This document shows, piece by piece, positions 33,122-34,526 of a DNA stretch of 34,526 nucleotides. Source of the DNA: Mycobacteroides franklinii (GTDB lineage Bacteria; Actinomycetota; Actinomycetes; Mycobacteriales; Mycobacteriaceae); NCBI RefSeq assembly GCF_002013895.1, contig NZ_MAFQ01000027.1:1-34526 (forward strand). Reading direction: 5' to 3'. Numbering within the stretch: position 1 is the first letter of the stretch; every line of letters starts with the position of its first letter. The translations under genes were made by a program, and so were the position numbers. The notes beneath the pieces are model-generated. The model was given only the letters and a program-made list of their open reading frames with translations, was not told the DNA's origin and did not search any database.

Positions 33122-33736
33122 CCCTTGATTTCACCAATCCCGGTGTCTACCAGGCTTTCCCGTTACTCTGGCATTAACACCACCGTTTGCTATCTGGTCA
33201 GGAACCGCCCGTGAGCTGGGGTTTAGGGGAAACGGGAGACACGAGAAGTTGCGAGAGCGGGGTGTTTCCGCAGGTCAGAAGCCATAGATGCTACTGAGTG
33301 TGAGAGTAAATCTGACGGAAAAGTCCAGGTCACTGGGGTTCTCGGGAGGTCAGAAGGTTCGCCGCGAGGTGTCGTCCGAGGCGAAGCCTTGGGCGGCAGC
33401 GAGCATCGGGCGTGGCGCTGGGGAGGGAGTTCTTCTTACGGCACGGAGATGCGGAGTGCCGAGAAGGGTTATGGGACGGGCGAAATGGGGCGCTGAGGGC
33501 TCTTACGGGCGGGGTTACGAGAGGGCTCGGGAGCAAGGGTGCGAGGGGCGCTCGGATGGCCGTGAAAGGGTGTTCCTAGCAGGCCCTATGCGAGTGTGCT
33601 CTCACCCGAAATCAAGGGGCTCGGGAATCTTACGGAGCGTCTTACGGAGCCCCTTACGGCCAGTCTTACGGAGCATCTTCCATGCGGCCTTACGAAATCG
33701 GGGTCACCAGAGGGTCGAGCGGGCGGGCAAACTGGC
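33122..33736. other. About 600-base region without a confident gene
   Basis: The stretch between the promoter and the SpdB-like gene has no frame with recognisable protein features. Plus-strand frames are Arg/Gly/Ser-rich and lack good starts. It holds the 12-bp iteron array, scattered CTTACG motifs at 33435 and 33502, and a repeated AGGTCAGAAG (33272-33281 and 33347-33356). It is the best candidate in the window for an origin or transfer locus of the element. Confidence 0.55.
33629..33700. repeat. 12-bp-period iteron array (CTTACGGAGC-type)
   Basis: CTTACG starts at 33629, 33641, 33653, 33665 and 33689, exactly 12 or 24 bases apart. The units read CTTACGGAGCGT, CTTACGGAGCCC, CTTACGGCCAGT, CTTACGGAGCAT, a degenerate CTTCCATGCGGC, and CTTACGAAATCG. 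Further single copies lie at 33435 and 33502. The array resembles iterons of an origin or the short repeats recognised by TraB-type translocases. On the minus strand the same bases could code a short basic peptide (LRK-type repeats), an alternative reading. Confidence 0.85.
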
Positions 33737-34526
33737 TCAGGACACGGCTTGGAGGCCGTGGCGGCGCTGGGTCTCGGCCTCGGACAGCACCTTGCTCACG
33801 ACCGAATGATGGACGCCCGCTCGCTCGGCCACGATGTTCTTCCGCCCCTCAGTCTCCGACAGAGCGAGGATCCGAGCGACCGTGGCCACGGGCTGACGGA
33901 CGGCGCGAGATTCCACGATGCGCTCGGCCAGCGCGACGAGTTCTGGCGCGGGACTCGGCGCGTCACCACTCCCCTGCGGCGCGCTGGGCGGCGCGGGGCG
34001 CGTCGCGTTGGGCGCGGCCGTGGAGACGGCGCGCGACGCGGGACGCGATGCGTCGGGCGCGCTTGAGGTGATTGGGCGCGGCGCGCTGCTGGACGCTGGA
34101 GGTTTGCTGACCTGGGGTGATGCGGCGCGTTGGGCGACGCGGCGGGGCGGCTTATCCCCCACGGCGACGAGCGCGAGCGTCGCGACGCCAATCGCCAAAT
34201 CAATCACCAAGGGCAAGACGAACGCGAGCTGACGCGGGATGTGCGCGATCACCGCGAGGTCGCGCAGCGCGACGAAACTCAACAGGAACGCGCCGAGTGC
34301 GAGGCCCGTGGTGGCTGCAACGGCGGCTCGATACACGCGGCCCGAGGCGGTTGTCTTGGCCAGCACGGCGATGCCGTGAACCGACGCCAGCAGCACTGTG
34401 GGCGGCACCATCGCTACCGCTGCCGCGAGCCACCGGGTGCTCTCGGTGGCGGTGAGCACCGCATGGGCGACGTTCCCGATAAGCGAAACGGCGGTCGCTC
34501 CAGCTAACCAGGCCCAGAAGAACCGC
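33737..34526 (-). CDS. DUF2637 (SpdB-like) membrane protein with C-terminal HTH, 5' end beyond window
   Basis: The frame is open from the window end to the TGA at 33739-33737, so the start lies outside. The visible 262 residues begin RFFWAWLAGATAVSLIGNVA, the first helix and GNxxHA motif of DUF2637, and continue with three more hydrophobic segments (STRWLAAAVAMVPPTVLLAS, AAVAATTGLALGAFLLSFVA, QLAFVLPLVIDLAIGVATLA). DUF2637 is the core of the SpdB spread proteins of Streptomyces plasmids. A Pro/Ala/Ser-rich linker follows, then a C-terminal domain with VARILALSETEGRKN and AERAGVHHSVVSKVLSEAE, a helix-turn-helix pattern. A start at GTG 34459 would cut the first helix and is rejected. It may tether DNA, perhaps the iterons just downstream, to the membrane; this is inference. 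Confidence 0.85.
   Translation of the reverse strand, partial: RFFWAWLAGATAVSLIGNVAHAVLTATESTRWLAAAVAMVPPTVLLASVHGIAVLAKTTASGRVYRAAVAATTGLALGAFLLSFVALRDLAVIAHIPRQLAFVLPLVIDLAIGVATLALVAVGDKPPRRVAQRAASPQVSKPPASSSAPRPITSSAPDASRPASRAVSTAAPNATRPAPPSAPQGSGDAPSPAPELVALAERIVESRAVRQPVATVARILALSETEGRKNIVAERAGVHHSVVSKVLSEAETQRRHGLQAVS

Larger units (their letters stand above)
25180..34526. mobile_element. Putative integrated transfer element in tRNA-Leu (one end; continues past window)
   Basis: From the tRNA-Leu 3' end to the window end the gene content stops following the conserved mycobacterial order and becomes a minus-strand operon typical of actinomycete transfer elements: an FtsK/SpoIIIE (TraB-like) translocase, a small membrane protein, a RuvC-like protein and a DUF2637 (SpdB-like) membrane protein. 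Secreted, lipoprotein and very small genes go with it. Repeats and a palindrome lie at the tRNA-proximal border, and a 12-bp iteron array lies inside. No integrase, replication initiator or second att site is visible; these would be beyond 34526. The boundary next to the tRNA is inferred, since the repeat created at the other end cannot be seen. It could instead be an old, degenerate island. Confidence 0.6.

Noticed and set aside
33600..33680. Short basic minus-strand peptide (about 24 residues, LRK repeats) through the iterons
   Set aside because: It has only a weak GGAAG before an ATG and no known family; kept as an alternative reading of the array, not called as a gene.
33288..33809. 173-residue plus-strand frame across the iteron region
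   Set aside because: Arg/Gly/Ser-rich, no ribosome site, overlaps the SpdB-like gene on the other strand; its four-residue repeat is the product of the 12-bp DNA period.
33596..34066. 156-residue plus-strand frame with LTE-type repeats
   Set aside because: Mostly antisense to the SpdB-like gene; the repeated LTERLTEPLTASLTEH part is the iteron array read in another frame.

Overview
The window is chromosomal DNA of a high-GC mycobacterium, most likely a rapid grower of the chelonae-abscessus group (Mycobacteroides). The order gyrA, DUF3566 gene, tRNA-Ile, tRNA-Ala, cwsA, ppiA, PH-domain gene, crgA, DUF881 gene, trpG, pknB, pknA, pbpA, rodA, pstP, fhaB, fhaA, tRNA-Leu is, from memory, that of M. 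tuberculosis Rv0006 to leuT, so the window lies in the origin-proximal part of the chromosome. The species group is inferred from gyrA standing apart from gyrB and from general protein similarity; no search was run.

Region 1 (1-3.9 kb) is accessory chromosomal DNA: a truncated hypothetical gene, an arylamine N-acetyltransferase with a membrane methyltransferase behind it in one operon, a YdeI-family gene, and a class I methyltransferase divergent from gyrA. Region 2 (3.9-13.6 kb) holds gyrA, its DUF3566 partner, two tRNA genes with a 37-codon gene squeezed between them, a secreted protein, cwsA and ppiA divergent, then a rhomboid protease and two leucine-carboxyl-methyltransferase-like paralogues that interrupt the M. 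tuberculosis order, followed by the PH-domain gene (with two exact DnaA boxes at its start) and crgA. Region 3 (13.7-25.2 kb) holds the DUF881 gene and trpG on the plus strand, converging on the growth and division regulon pknB-pknA-pbpA-rodA-pstP-fhaB on the minus strand. That regulon has stop-start overlaps at every junction. fhaA lies just upstream and tRNA-Leu(CAG) follows. Its products couple two Ser/Thr kinases and their phosphatase with the elongation synthase and transpeptidase and with two FHA-domain phosphothreonine readers.

Region 4 (from about 25.2 kb to the window end) differs in kind. Directly behind tRNA-Leu and its terminator are repeats and a perfect 27-bp-stem palindrome. 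A minus-strand operon then runs through them, read from about 33.1 kb down to 25.36 kb: small membrane protein, FtsK/TraB-like DNA translocase, RuvC-like protein, two-TM acidic protein, two tiny secreted two-cysteine proteins, a lipoprotein, a 666-residue protein with a helical (WXG100/PPE-like) N-terminus, and four very small genes. Upstream of a near-consensus promoter is about 600 bp without a confident gene that holds a 12-bp-period iteron array. Beyond it is a DUF2637 (SpdB-like) membrane protein with a C-terminal HTH, cut by the window end. I read this as one end of an integrated actinomycete-type transfer element in the tRNA-Leu site. The integrase, the replication gene and the second attachment site would lie outside the window.
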